NCBI GenBank assembly: GCA_903916675.1
Contig: CAIWXQ010000039.1
Coordinates: 1-34,638 of the forward strand
Direction of reading: 5' to 3'
Origin: an uncultured bacterium
GTDB lineage: Bacteria > Verrucomicrobiota > Kiritimatiellia > RFP12 > CAIWXQ01
Length of the DNA stretch: 34,638 nucleotides
Shown: positions 9,173 through 16,430 of the stretch, piece by piece
Position numbering within the stretch: position 1 is the first letter of the stretch
How the letters are laid out: each line of letters starts with the position of its first letter
The notes under the pieces: model-generated
What the model saw: only the letters and a program-made list of their open reading frames with translations
Database searches by the model: none
What the model was told of the DNA's origin: nothing
Program-made: the position numbers and the translations under genes

Positions 9173-10708
9173 CTACACCCACAAATTCCGATCCAGCGAC
9201 CGGTACTGGATCGCCTCGGTGACATGCTCCGGGCCGATCACCTCCGCGCCAGCCATATCCGCGATGGTGCGGGCGACCTTGATCACGCGGTCGTGGGCGC
9301 GGGCCGAGAAGTTCAGCTCGGTCATAGCCATTTTGAGCAGTTCCTGCGCAGCCGCGGAAACCGGCGCATGCGCCTGCACCTCTTTGGCTCCCATGCCGGC
9401 GTTGCACGTCACACGCCGGTGTCCGTGAAAGCGCTCCTGCTGTACACGCCGGGCCCCGTACACGCGCGCGCGGATCGTGGCGGAGGAATCACCGCGCCGG
9501 ATGCTGCTCAAATCTTGATAGCGCACAGCGGGCACCTCGATCTGGATGTCGATGCGGTCGAGCAGCGGACCGGAGATGCGGCTGCGGTAGTTCTGTACCT
9601 GCGTGAACGTGCAGCGGCACTCGCGCTTCGGGTCTCCGCGATAGCCACACGGGCAGGGATTCATGGCAGCCACCAGCATGAACCGGCAGGGAAAGGTGGC
9701 TGTCGCGGCCGCGCGTGCAATAGTGACCTGTCCATCCTCCAGCGGCTGACGCAGCACCTCCAGCACGTTGCGGTGGAACTCCGGCAGTTCATCGAGAAAG
9801 AGCACGCCCCGGTGTGCCAGGCTCACCTCCCCCGGCAGCGGGTGCGCGCCGCCGCCCAGCAGGCCGGCATCTGACACCGTGTGGTGCGGCGCGCGGAACG
9901 GGCGGCTGGCGATCAACGCCTGGTGACTCTTGAGCGTGCCGGCAATGCTGTGGATCCGGGTTGCCTCCAGCGCATCCTCCAGCGACATCGGCGGCAGCAC
10001 CGAAGCAATCCGCCGCGCCAGCATGGTTTTGCCCGCACCCGGGGGGCCGATCATCATGATGTTGTGACCGCCGCTGACCGCCACCTCGATCGCACGCTTG
10101 GCGCTCTCCTGCCCCTTCACGTCCGCGAAGTCGTCGGCATGCTCCTGTTCCTGATGGCAGAGCGCGCCAATGTCCACTTGCCGCGGCTGGATGTCGTGTC
10201 CGCCTGAAAGAAAATCCATTGCTTCGCGCAGGCTGGCGACGGGATACACGTCGATCCCCGCGACCACGGCTGCCTCCTCGGCATTCTCGGACGGCACCAG
10301 CACGCCGCGCTTGCCGAGCCGGCGCATCTCCATGACGATCGGCAGGAGGCCGCGCACGCGCCGCACTTCGCCACTCAGCGCCAGCTCGCCGGCCATGCCG
10401 AACGTCTCCAACGTTGGCAGGCTCGCCTGCTCTGAGGCGGCCAGCATTCCGATGGCGATCGGCAGGTCGAAGATCGGACCCTCCTTGCGCACGTCCGCAG
10501 GGGCGAGATTGATTGTGGTGCGGCCCATGGGTGGCCGGAACCCAGAGTTCAGCACCGCGGTCCAGACCCGGTCTTTACTCTCCCGCACCGCCGCATCCGG
10601 CAGCCCCACGATCACCACCGAGGGGTCGCCATGCCCGGCATTCACCTCGATTTCGACACCGATCGCCTCCACGCCATACACCACACCGGAATAAACACGT
10701 GAAAGCAT
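9173..10708 (-). CDS. comM: ComM/YifB-type magnesium-chelatase-like AAA ATPase
   Basis: This 511-residue protein has an N-terminal Lon-protease-S5-like domain (about 1-170), Walker A GPPGAGKT at 221-228, Walker B GVLFLDELPEF near 301-311, a Cys-rich insert (MNPCPCGYRGD then CRC) near 345-365, and a C-terminal Mg-chelatase helical domain. ComM in Vibrio and Acinetobacter is a hexameric helicase that promotes branch migration during natural transformation. It is also widespread in non-competent bacteria. The ATG at 10708 has a GGGAGG ribosome site. It converges with the oxidoreductase gene, with only 9 bases between the two stops, so one likely terminates into the other. Confidence 0.92.
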   Translation of the reverse strand: MLSRVYSGVVYGVEAIGVEIEVNAGHGDPSVVIVGLPDAAVRESKDRVWTAVLNSGFRPPMGRTTINLAPADVRKEGPIFDLPIAIGMLAASEQASLPTLETFGMAGELALSGEVRRVRGLLPIVMEMRRLGKRGVLVPSENAEEAAVVAGIDVYPVASLREAMDFLSGGHDIQPRQVDIGALCHQEQEHADDFADVKGQESAKRAIEVAVSGGHNIMMIGPPGAGKTMLARRIASVLPPMSLEDALEATRIHSIAGTLKSHQALIASRPFRAPHHTVSDAGLLGGGAHPLPGEVSLAHRGVLFLDELPEFHRNVLEVLRQPLEDGQVTIARAAATATFPCRFMLVAAMNPCPCGYRGDPKRECRCTFTQVQNYRSRISGPLLDRIDIQIEVPAVRYQDLSSIRRGDSSATIRARVYGARRVQQERFHGHRRVTCNAGMGAKEVQAHAPVSAAAQELLKMAMTELNFSARAHDRVIKVARTIADMAGAEVIGPEHVTEAIQYRSLDRNLWV

Positions 10709-10847
10709 TGCGAGCCTCCCTGCCGTTTACACACATGTATATGCAGATAGAGGACGAAATCTTACAGCGGCCGCGAGAAATCTTGTGATGGCGCAGCCGG
10801 TCGCCCGGCTGCTAGAGTTGACGGCGTGGAAGGGAGAGGCAGCAATC

Positions 10848-11300
10848 ATGCGTGGAAAATCGGTTCTTTTTCTCCTGCTGGCGCTGGCCGGCATCTGGTG
10901 CGGCGGGTGCGTAAGCACGAACGAGTCTGGCATGAAAGCGGACACTGGGGCGCCCCAGGCTGTCCCGACCAACCTCGTCGCATCAACCAACGCCGCCTCC
11001 ATGACAAACACCGTCTCCCGCGAACTGCTGCTGAAGACCGCATGGAAGGGGCTGGTTTTCCCCGCGCCCGAAAATGCGCCATCCAGGGCGCTGGCGCTGC
11101 TGAAGCAGGAGAAGAAGCAGAAGGCCGGCTACTACCTGCGCGCGGAGAATCCGATCCTGATCTCGCGCCTCCGGGAGCTGGGGCAGTCGCACAAAGGGAC
11201 GCGGGTGGCGCTCACCGCGCGGCTGGATCCGGACGGCGCCACCCTGCTTGTCATTGACATGGCCGAATTGGCCAAGGAGCACAAGCCGGAACGGCGGTAG
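10848..11300 (+). CDS. Small predicted lipoprotein of unknown function
   Basis: This 150-residue protein starts with a signal peptide (MRGKSVLFLLLALAGIW) ending in CGGC, which puts the lipidated cysteine at C21. The -3 position is Cys rather than the usual Leu, so the lipobox is imperfect. The mature part starts with a Ser/Thr/Ala/Asn-rich linker of about 35 residues, followed by a small charged domain (KQEKKQKAGYYLRAENPIL) that I do not recognise. The ATG at 10848 is chosen because AAGGGAGAGG precedes it and the signal peptide begins there. A possible extended -10 (TGCTAGAGT, ending at 10818) lies 29 bases upstream. Confidence 0.72.
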   Translation: MRGKSVLFLLLALAGIWCGGCVSTNESGMKADTGAPQAVPTNLVASTNAASMTNTVSRELLLKTAWKGLVFPAPENAPSRALALLKQEKKQKAGYYLRAENPILISRLRELGQSHKGTRVALTARLDPDGATLLVIDMAELAKEHKPERR

Positions 11301-11341
11301 CTGGTCCGGCCCGCGTGGGCAGGCTGCGCTGCGGGCACGCT

Positions 11342-11370
11342 GCCGCGGATCGACGCGGCCCGCCTTATTA
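11342..11370 (+). terminator. Weak candidate terminator after the lipoprotein gene
   Basis: A 6-bp GC stem (gccgcg 11342-11347, cgcggc 11354-11359) with a 6-base loop lies 41 bases past the stop and is followed by a short T/A-rich stretch (cttattaattt). The stem is short and the T tract interrupted, so the call is tentative. Confidence 0.3.
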
Positions 11371-11397
11371 ATTTCCATGCCACCGCGTGAGCAAACC

Positions 11398-11616
11398 ATG
11401 AGATGGAGCTGCCCCAACGAAATTCACGGCATCTGCCAACGCGTCAAAGGCGCCTGTTGCCGGCCCGGCATGAAGGGATGCGTTCTGGCTGGGCAGATGA
11501 GTTTCACGGATGGCAGGCCCCCTGCGCCAGTCTGGCCTCCGGACCCCAAACAACAGCCGCCGGCCCCTGCACCCGGCGTTCACACGGCCGGCAAGCGGCG
11601 CCGGCGCCAGAAATAG
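11398..11616 (+). CDS. Possible small Cys-rich protein
   Basis: This is a 72-codon ORF. The first half has four cysteines in MRWSCPNEIHGICQRVKG and ACCRPGMKGCVLAG, a spacing that looks like a small metal-binding or disulfide fold. The second half is Pro-rich and ends in a basic tail (KRRRRQK). Codon choice in the first half matches neighbouring genes. There is no convincing ribosome site, and the last 37 bases overlap the convergent MFS gene on the opposite strand. An in-frame ATG seven codons earlier (11377) is also possible. I do not recognise a family. It could be a chance ORF. Confidence 0.35.
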   Translation: MRWSCPNEIHGICQRVKGACCRPGMKGCVLAGQMSFTDGRPPAPVWPPDPKQQPPAPAPGVHTAGKRRRRQK

Positions 11617-13718
11617 AGCACCGCCAGCAAAGCCACAAACTCCAGCACGATGAAGCTGGACTGCCAGTACCAGATGTTCTGCCATTGGGCCATCTTGATC
11701 CGTAAGCTCTCCTGGTGTTGCGAGGTGTTGGAAAGGTAGAACCACCGCCCTGCAGTCACCCCGGGAAGCACCACGTCCGTGTCCTGGCCGATGGCCTCGA
11801 TCGCGTAATAGCGCGTGCCTTCGTCGATCATGTTCCTGGTCTTCCGGATCTGCACTGTGCAGACAAAATTGGTCGTAACCGCCGAGCTGTCCGCGCCGCT
11901 CCGGGCAGCCTCCGCCTGCAGGATCTCCAGCGGCTGCCGGGCGCTTGTCTCACAGCGCTCCTGCCTCCATTTCCGGCCGTCAGCCGAAAACTTGAGCGTC
12001 TCACCGGGTTTCAGGGTGACCATCATGGATGCGCTGGACGCAATGAACACAGCCGCGATCAGCGGCGCCACGATCGCAATTCCATTGCGCAGCAAGCCGT
12101 TGGCCGAGCAGAACTGGCCGTATTTGTCCTTGGGGAGGATCTGGATCAAGATCGGCGTGTTGGTGGCGTCGAAGATCGCCATGACCGGCAGGGTGAGCAG
12201 TGTCAGGAGGGTAAACGAGGCGAAATCGTGGATGAAGCTGTTGAGAAGAACCGTTGGAATCAGGAGCGCGGTTGTCACCAGCAGGGTGGGCAGCGGCTTG
12301 AAGCGGTCCACGATCATGCCGGCTGGATACATGAGGAGCAGGGCGACAAAACTCGACCACCCCATCACCTTGCCGTATTCGAACCAGGAGATGCCGGCGG
12401 TTTCGCTGTAGAAGAAGAGCCGGAAGGACGCGCACGCCTCCGAGACCGCGTACATCATGTTGAACACGAAAAGCGCCACGTACAGCGGATTCGAGAACGA
12501 CTCGCGAAAGTAGTTCCGGGCCTGCAGGAGAAAGCTCAGGAGGCGGTTGGTGGTCTGCGGCTGGTCGTCCACCGGCGGATATTGGCCTTCCTTGAGCTTG
12601 AGGCACATCAGCCCCATGCAGACCAGGTACAGCAGGCCGATGACGACAAACAGCTCGCGGGCATGTGTGCCGACGTAGCGGAAGCAGAACATGTTGAAGA
12701 TGAACCCTGCCAGCTGCCCCACGAGGCGAAAGAGCCCGATGAAGCGCCCCATGGTCTGTTCCGGCACCACGTCGGCGAAGACATACCAGTACACCGTGTT
12801 CACGAAGTTGCCGAAGAACGTGAAGGCGACGATGACCGCGCCCACCCCTGCAATGCCGATCCACGTGTGAATCTGCGGCAGGTAGCCGAGGCCGACCACG
12901 GACACGGCCACCAGCGGGGTCGTCCAAATAATATACGGAATCCGCCGCCCCCACCGGGTCCGCGTCCGGTCGCTCTTGTAGCTGATGACGGGGGTGACGC
13001 TGGTGGTGATGATGTTCGGCAGGGTCGTCAGCAGGAACATCATGGTCAGCGGATCGATCCCCAGTTTCTTGAGCTGGAGCGGAAGGACGCTGGGGAGCAG
13101 GTTGTACATCAGCAGCACGAAGAAGAAATCGCCCCACAGCAACCAGAAGAAGACCCGCAGCAGCGAGCGGTTGTTATAGACCAGCGTCCCGACCCGGTAT
13201 TCGCCCCCGTCGGTGAACTGCATGAAGAACGCCGTGGCCGAGGTCGCCAGCGCCGCCGCAAAGGCGCCCGCCATTGCCCAGACACCCCAGTTGATCACCA
13301 GGAACCCCTGCCGGAACAGTTCGACTTCCTGCGCGTCGCTGAAAAACATTCCCATGCACAGCAGGCCGATGGCGCCGACGCCGATCTCCAGCTTCTCGAA
13401 CAGCGCCTTCCCGCGCACAGAACCGACAAACCGGATGGCCACCGCCAGCACGCCGATCAGCGCGAAGACGGCCGTGGCGAGAGCCGTGACCTTCCACTGC
13501 CAGAAGAGGTCGTGAATCATCTTCTGCTGGTCCGCGCCCGCCACCCGGATTTCGGGGAGAAAGGCCAGCCGACAGCCGTGGCAGACGATCGGCAGCGCAT
13601 CGGGAAACCGGATGGTTGCCAGCGGGCCGAAGAAAAACAGCAGCGCGGCAGCCAGAAAAGCCACGGGCGCCAGCACATCGCACACCTTCACCACTGCCTT
13701 GCGCAAATCCCGGACCAT
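11580..13718 (-). CDS. Extended MFS transporter
   Basis: This 712-residue membrane protein is larger than a normal MFS carrier (400-500). The MFS core begins near residue 176 (RVGTLVYNN, FFWLLWGDFFF) and shows SDRTRTRWGRRIPY, the loop 2-3-like signature, and VYWYVFADVVPEQTMGRF. It is paralogous to the transporter at 22067-23557. Ahead of the core are about 170 residues with four hydrophobic segments (about 15-33, 76-97, 110-127, 141-166) and a CHGC motif at 46-49. Before the last membrane helix there is a soluble insert of roughly 100 residues. The ATG at 13718 has a GGGAG ribosome site. The frame is open far upstream, but that part is antisense to the esterase gene. A sugar or oligosaccharide substrate is only a guess. 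Confidence 0.85.
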   Translation of the reverse strand: MVRDLRKAVVKVCDVLAPVAFLAAALLFFFGPLATIRFPDALPIVCHGCRLAFLPEIRVAGADQQKMIHDLFWQWKVTALATAVFALIGVLAVAIRFVGSVRGKALFEKLEIGVGAIGLLCMGMFFSDAQEVELFRQGFLVINWGVWAMAGAFAAALATSATAFFMQFTDGGEYRVGTLVYNNRSLLRVFFWLLWGDFFFVLLMYNLLPSVLPLQLKKLGIDPLTMMFLLTTLPNIITTSVTPVISYKSDRTRTRWGRRIPYIIWTTPLVAVSVVGLGYLPQIHTWIGIAGVGAVIVAFTFFGNFVNTVYWYVFADVVPEQTMGRFIGLFRLVGQLAGFIFNMFCFRYVGTHARELFVVIGLLYLVCMGLMCLKLKEGQYPPVDDQPQTTNRLLSFLLQARNYFRESFSNPLYVALFVFNMMYAVSEACASFRLFFYSETAGISWFEYGKVMGWSSFVALLLMYPAGMIVDRFKPLPTLLVTTALLIPTVLLNSFIHDFASFTLLTLLTLPVMAIFDATNTPILIQILPKDKYGQFCSANGLLRNGIAIVAPLIAAVFIASSASMMVTLKPGETLKFSADGRKWRQERCETSARQPLEILQAEAARSGADSSAVTTNFVCTVQIRKTRNMIDEGTRYYAIEAIGQDTDVVLPGVTAGRWFYLSNTSQHQESLRIKMAQWQNIWYWQSSFIVLEFVALLAVLYFWRRRRLPAV

Positions 13719-13797
13719 GAGCGCTCCCGTGAATTCCGTTGCCGTAGATTGTTTAACATAATCGAATCCCGCGCCAATGCCAGCAGAAATCAGGCTC

Positions 13798-13826
13798 TGG
13801 ACGATGCACGCCCACTCTGCTAACTT
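13798..13826 (+). promoter_or_regulatory. Extended -10 promoter, apparently leaderless
   Basis: TGGACG at 13798-13803 is spaced 17 bases from TAACTT at 13821-13826, with the extended -10 element TGC directly before it. Only six bases separate the -10 box from the ATG of the esterase gene, so transcription would start at the initiation codon. Confidence 0.42.
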
Positions 13827-13832
13827 CCGAAT

Positions 13833-14726
13833 ATGCACTGGAAAAGTATTGTCCCGCTGCTGCTCCTGTCCGTCGGACTGCCGTTGGCCGGCATTGCGCA
13901 GACTCCTCCATTTACGGCCAAGCTGTCGGTGGAAGGCCCGGAGAAGCGCGGTAGCCTGGAGACGTACACCCTCGCCAGCGATTACTTGGAAGCACCTGCC
14001 AAACTCTACGTGCTGCTGCCGGACAACTTCGACCGCAGCCGGCGCTATCCGGTGCTGTACGTACTGCCGGTGAACAAGGCGCCCAGCGCCAGCGGCATTA
14101 TCGAAGCCCGCAAGCTCGGCCTCGCAAACCAATACGGCGTGATCTGTGTGGGGCCAGACTTCCCCCGCATACCCTGGTACGGCGACTGCGCCACCAACCC
14201 CGCGGTCCGCTATGCCAGCTACGTGCCGGAAGTGGTGGTGCCATTCATCGACCGCACCTACCCGACCCTTGCCAACGCTGCAGGGCGCACGCTGATCGGC
14301 TTCAGCAAGTCCGGCATCGGCGCCCTGACCATCCTGCTGCAGCGCCCGGAGATGTTTGGCCGCGCCGGCGCCTGGGATTCGCCGCTCATGCTGGGCCGGG
14401 AGCAGGCGGATCACTTCTATGGCTCGCCGGAGCGCTTCCTCGGCTACTACGGAACGGAGACCAACTTCCTCGCCAGATTCCACCTTCCGACCCTGTGGCG
14501 CCAGCGCGCGGAACTGCTCCGGGCGCAACCCGCGCGGATCGTCATCGGCGGATACGACCACTTTGCTGAAGACACTGCCGCCGCCGACCGCCTGCTCACA
14601 ACGATGGGTATCCCGCACGTGTGCGACAACCAGACCCAGCGCCCGCACGACTGGTCCTCCGGATGGATGGCGTCGATGGTGGAGACGCTCTTCGCAGTGG
14701 ATATGACCCAACCGGCCCGGAAATAA
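13833..14726 (+). CDS. Secreted esterase (esterase D / alpha-beta hydrolase family)
   Basis: This 297-residue protein has a Sec signal peptide (MHWKSIVPLLLLSVGLPLAG, probable cleavage after IAQ). The body is an esterase-D-type alpha/beta hydrolase. The nucleophile elbow GFSKSG places Ser158 as catalytic, a GGYDHFAED segment supplies the probable acid, and RPHDWSSGW near residue 273 gives the histidine. Substrates in this family include acyl-carbohydrate esters and feruloyl or acetyl groups, so a role in polysaccharide use is plausible but unproven. It is divergent from the extended MFS transporter (114 bases between starts), which hints at co-regulation. No ribosome site precedes the ATG. Confidence 0.82.
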   Translation: MHWKSIVPLLLLSVGLPLAGIAQTPPFTAKLSVEGPEKRGSLETYTLASDYLEAPAKLYVLLPDNFDRSRRYPVLYVLPVNKAPSASGIIEARKLGLANQYGVICVGPDFPRIPWYGDCATNPAVRYASYVPEVVVPFIDRTYPTLANAAGRTLIGFSKSGIGALTILLQRPEMFGRAGAWDSPLMLGREQADHFYGSPERFLGYYGTETNFLARFHLPTLWRQRAELLRAQPARIVIGGYDHFAEDTAAADRLLTTMGIPHVCDNQTQRPHDWSSGWMASMVETLFAVDMTQPARK

Positions 14727-14746
14727 GCTCCGGCTCCTTGCTCGTA

Positions 14747-14775
14747 TTGAATCGTCAGTCTTTTCGTGCTATTCT
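14747..14775 (+). promoter_or_regulatory. Sigma70-like promoter of the 14806 gene
   Basis: TTGAAT at 14747-14752 and TATTCT at 14770-14775 are 17 bases apart. The predicted start near 14782 gives a leader of about 24 bases containing AGGGG before the ATG at 14806. In contrast to several neighbours, this is a conventional leadered gene. Confidence 0.55.
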
Positions 14776-14805
14776 CTCCGCCAGACAAACCGGATAGGGG
14801 TGCTT

Positions 14806-15240
14806 ATGGGCAACGACTGGCGTGTGGAACTGGGAACCATCATTGACAAGCAAGCCAAGATGACACGGGCCGAACTGGAGTCCGCGCGCTTCGCCCAGTT
14901 TCTCGATGGCGTAATCGCGCCGGCGTTCCAGGAGCTGAGCGCAGAGTTCGGCAAACACGGCCGCAAGGCGACCATCCGCCAGACGCCGAACGCCGCCACC
15001 CTCTCCGTGGCCAACGGCGAAACGGAAGAGATCTTCTACCGCATCCTGGCGCGCTCGCTGCCGGTCGGCATCGTCCCCTATGCCGAAGTCCGCATGCGCA
15101 AGGGTCAGCGTCTGGTCAAGAAGGAGGAAGGCGTCAAGGGCGTCAGTTCCACCGCGACCATTGACCAGATCCGCGCGGCGGACATTATCGCCAGCTTCCT
15201 CTCCTACTACCGCGCCGCGCTCGACAGCAGCCAGACGTGA
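14806..15240 (+). CDS. Conserved-looking protein of unknown function
   Basis: This 144-residue soluble protein has no signal peptide or membrane segment. It is mixed helical and beta. A charged N-terminal helix (TIIDKQAKMTRAELESARF) precedes a segment with small beta-like stretches (ATIRQTPNAATLSVANG) and a basic patch (VRMRKGQRLVKKEEG). I do not recognise the family. The ATG at 14806 is preferred over the GTG at 14800 because AGGGG lies at good spacing. A promoter and a downstream repeat-rich spacer suggest it is monocistronic. Confidence 0.75.
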   Translation: MGNDWRVELGTIIDKQAKMTRAELESARFAQFLDGVIAPAFQELSAEFGKHGRKATIRQTPNAATLSVANGETEEIFYRILARSLPVGIVPYAEVRMRKGQRLVKKEEGVKGVSSTATIDQIRAADIIASFLSYYRAALDSSQT

Positions 15241-15253
15241 GCGTGACAGACGA

Positions 15254-15366
15254 CAGGGGTTCAGGCTGCAGGGGTTAAGGCTGCAGACTTCCAGCCTCCC
15301 ATATTCCCGAATACCTCCCATTTCTGCTGTGCTAAAACCCCTCAGCCTGAACCCCTTCAGCCTGAC
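15254..15366. repeat. Inverted pair of 15-bp tandem repeats between 14806 gene and panB
   Basis: Left arm: two tandem 15-bp units, caggggttcaggctg (15254-15268) and a one-mismatch copy (15269-15283). Right arm: cagcctgaacccctt (15343-15357) plus partial copies either side, which is the same unit inverted. The two arms can form an imperfect stem of about 30 bp around a 50-60 base loop. It could serve as a terminator for the upstream gene, but it lacks a T tract. Confidence 0.75.
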
Positions 15367-15389
15367 AACCTTCCCAACCCCCATTTCTA

Positions 15390-15398
15390 TGCTATCAT
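15390..15398 (+). promoter_or_regulatory. Extended -10 element upstream of panB
   Basis: TGCTATCAT (TG-N-TATCAT) ends at 15398, ten bases before the panB ATG. No convincing -35 box is seen. A start at about 15405 would leave a leader of only about four bases. Confidence 0.42.
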
Positions 15399-15408
15399 TT
15401 GAAAACGC

Positions 15409-16215
15409 ATGAAGATCTGGACCGTGACCCGCATCCGCCAGGCCAAAGGGAAGCAGAAACTCCCCTGCCTGACCGCCTACGACTGCACCACCGCCCGGAT
15501 GATCGACGAAGCCGGCATCCCACTGATCCTGGTTGGCGACTCGCTGGGCATGACCGTGCTCGGGTATGACACCACCCTGCCGGTGACCATGGAGCAGATG
15601 CTCCACCACACCGCTGCCGTGGCCCGTGGCGTGAAGAATGCGCTGGTCATCGCCGACATGCCGTTTCTCTCCTACCAGACCTCCATTGAGACCGGCATTA
15701 CCAACGCCGGACGCCTGATCAAGGAGGCTGGCGCCGATGCGGTCAAAATCGAGGGTGGCGCTTTCCGCGCTGACCTCGTGCGCGCCCTCACTGCCAACGG
15801 CATCCCCGTAATGGGGCACATCGGACTCACCCCGCAGTCCGTGCGTGAACTCGGCGGCTTCAAGGTCCAGGGGCGCACCCAGACTGCCGCCGCCAAACTG
15901 TGCCAGGACGCCGTGGCCCTGGCCGAGGCCGGCGTTTTCACGCTGGTGCTCGAGTGCCTCCCCTCATCGCTGGGCGCCGAAATCACCGCGGTCACACCGG
16001 TCCCCACCATCGGCATCGGTGCCGGTCCCGGCTGCGATGGCCAGGTGCTGGTCTCGCACGACATGCTCGGCCTGCAGGACCAGCCGCTCCCGCGCTTCGT
16101 CAAGCGTTACGCGGAACTCGCCCCGCAGATGCGCGACGCCTTCGCCGCCTATGCCAAGGAAGTGGCTGACGGAACATTCCCGAGAGCCGAGCATGGATAC
16201 GAAGGCGGGGCGTGA
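15409..16215 (+). CDS. panB: 3-methyl-2-oxobutanoate hydroxymethyltransferase
   Basis: This 268-residue enzyme performs the first committed step of pantothenate (and so coenzyme A) synthesis, adding a hydroxymethyl group from methylene-THF to 2-oxoisovalerate. Family motifs are LTAYDCTTARMIDEAGI, VGDSLGMTVLGYDTTLPVT (metal and substrate site) and KIEGG. The length is normal. panC and panD are not adjacent. It sits before the PKS-like pair, whose PPTase uses coenzyme A as phosphopantetheine donor, but the 215-base repeat-bearing gap argues against a single operon. No ribosome site precedes the ATG. Confidence 0.95.
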   Translation: MKIWTVTRIRQAKGKQKLPCLTAYDCTTARMIDEAGIPLILVGDSLGMTVLGYDTTLPVTMEQMLHHTAAVARGVKNALVIADMPFLSYQTSIETGITNAGRLIKEAGADAVKIEGGAFRADLVRALTANGIPVMGHIGLTPQSVRELGGFKVQGRTQTAAAKLCQDAVALAEAGVFTLVLECLPSSLGAEITAVTPVPTIGIGAGPGCDGQVLVSHDMLGLQDQPLPRFVKRYAELAPQMRDAFAAYAKEVADGTFPRAEHGYEGGA

Positions 16216-16228
16216 ATGGGGAAGAGGC

Positions 16229-16422
16229 CAGAAGTCGGAGATCAGAAGTCAGCGGTCAGACAGAAGACAGCTGGAATCCGAGTTCGATGGAGTCAGGTTA
16301 TGGAAGAAAAGTTCAGATTCACGCGCGACTGACCGCCACTTAACTTCCTCAAGAAACTCCCAAATGGGGAACATGCCCTGGCAAAAACTCAAACTGCCCT
16401 CTTCCATCTGAGCTCTGATCTC
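16229..16422. repeat. Degenerate CAGAAGTC-type repeat with inverted flank
   Basis: The spacer between panB and the ketosynthase gene starts with loosely repeated cagaagtc/cagcggtc/cagacag units (about 16229-16275). It ends with the complementary type (ctctgatctctg). Nine bases match exactly in inverse orientation: gagatcaga near 16238 and tctgatctc at 16414-16422. The roughly 140 bases between hold no gene that I can support. Confidence 0.55.
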
Positions 16423-16430
16423 TGAAACCC

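Noticed and set aside
11715..13823. 702-codon plus-strand frame opposite the extended MFS gene
   Set aside because: Its product is a highly charged His/Glu/Arg-rich string typical of the antisense of a membrane protein gene; the minus-strand frame has clear MFS motifs and a ribosome site.
13719..14711. Upstream extension of the MFS reading frame to 14711
   Set aside because: It is antisense to the esterase gene, shows no membrane segments or family similarity, and a better start with a ribosome site exists at 13718.
15254..15366. CRISPR-like array
   Set aside because: The repeats are contiguous 15-bp tandem units in inverted pairs, without regular spacers and without cas genes nearby.
16216..16430. 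Insertion sequence or MITE between panB and the ketosynthase gene
   Set aside because: The inverted match is only 9 bp, no target-site duplication is visible, and other spacers show the same style with unrelated units, so a mobile origin is not supported.
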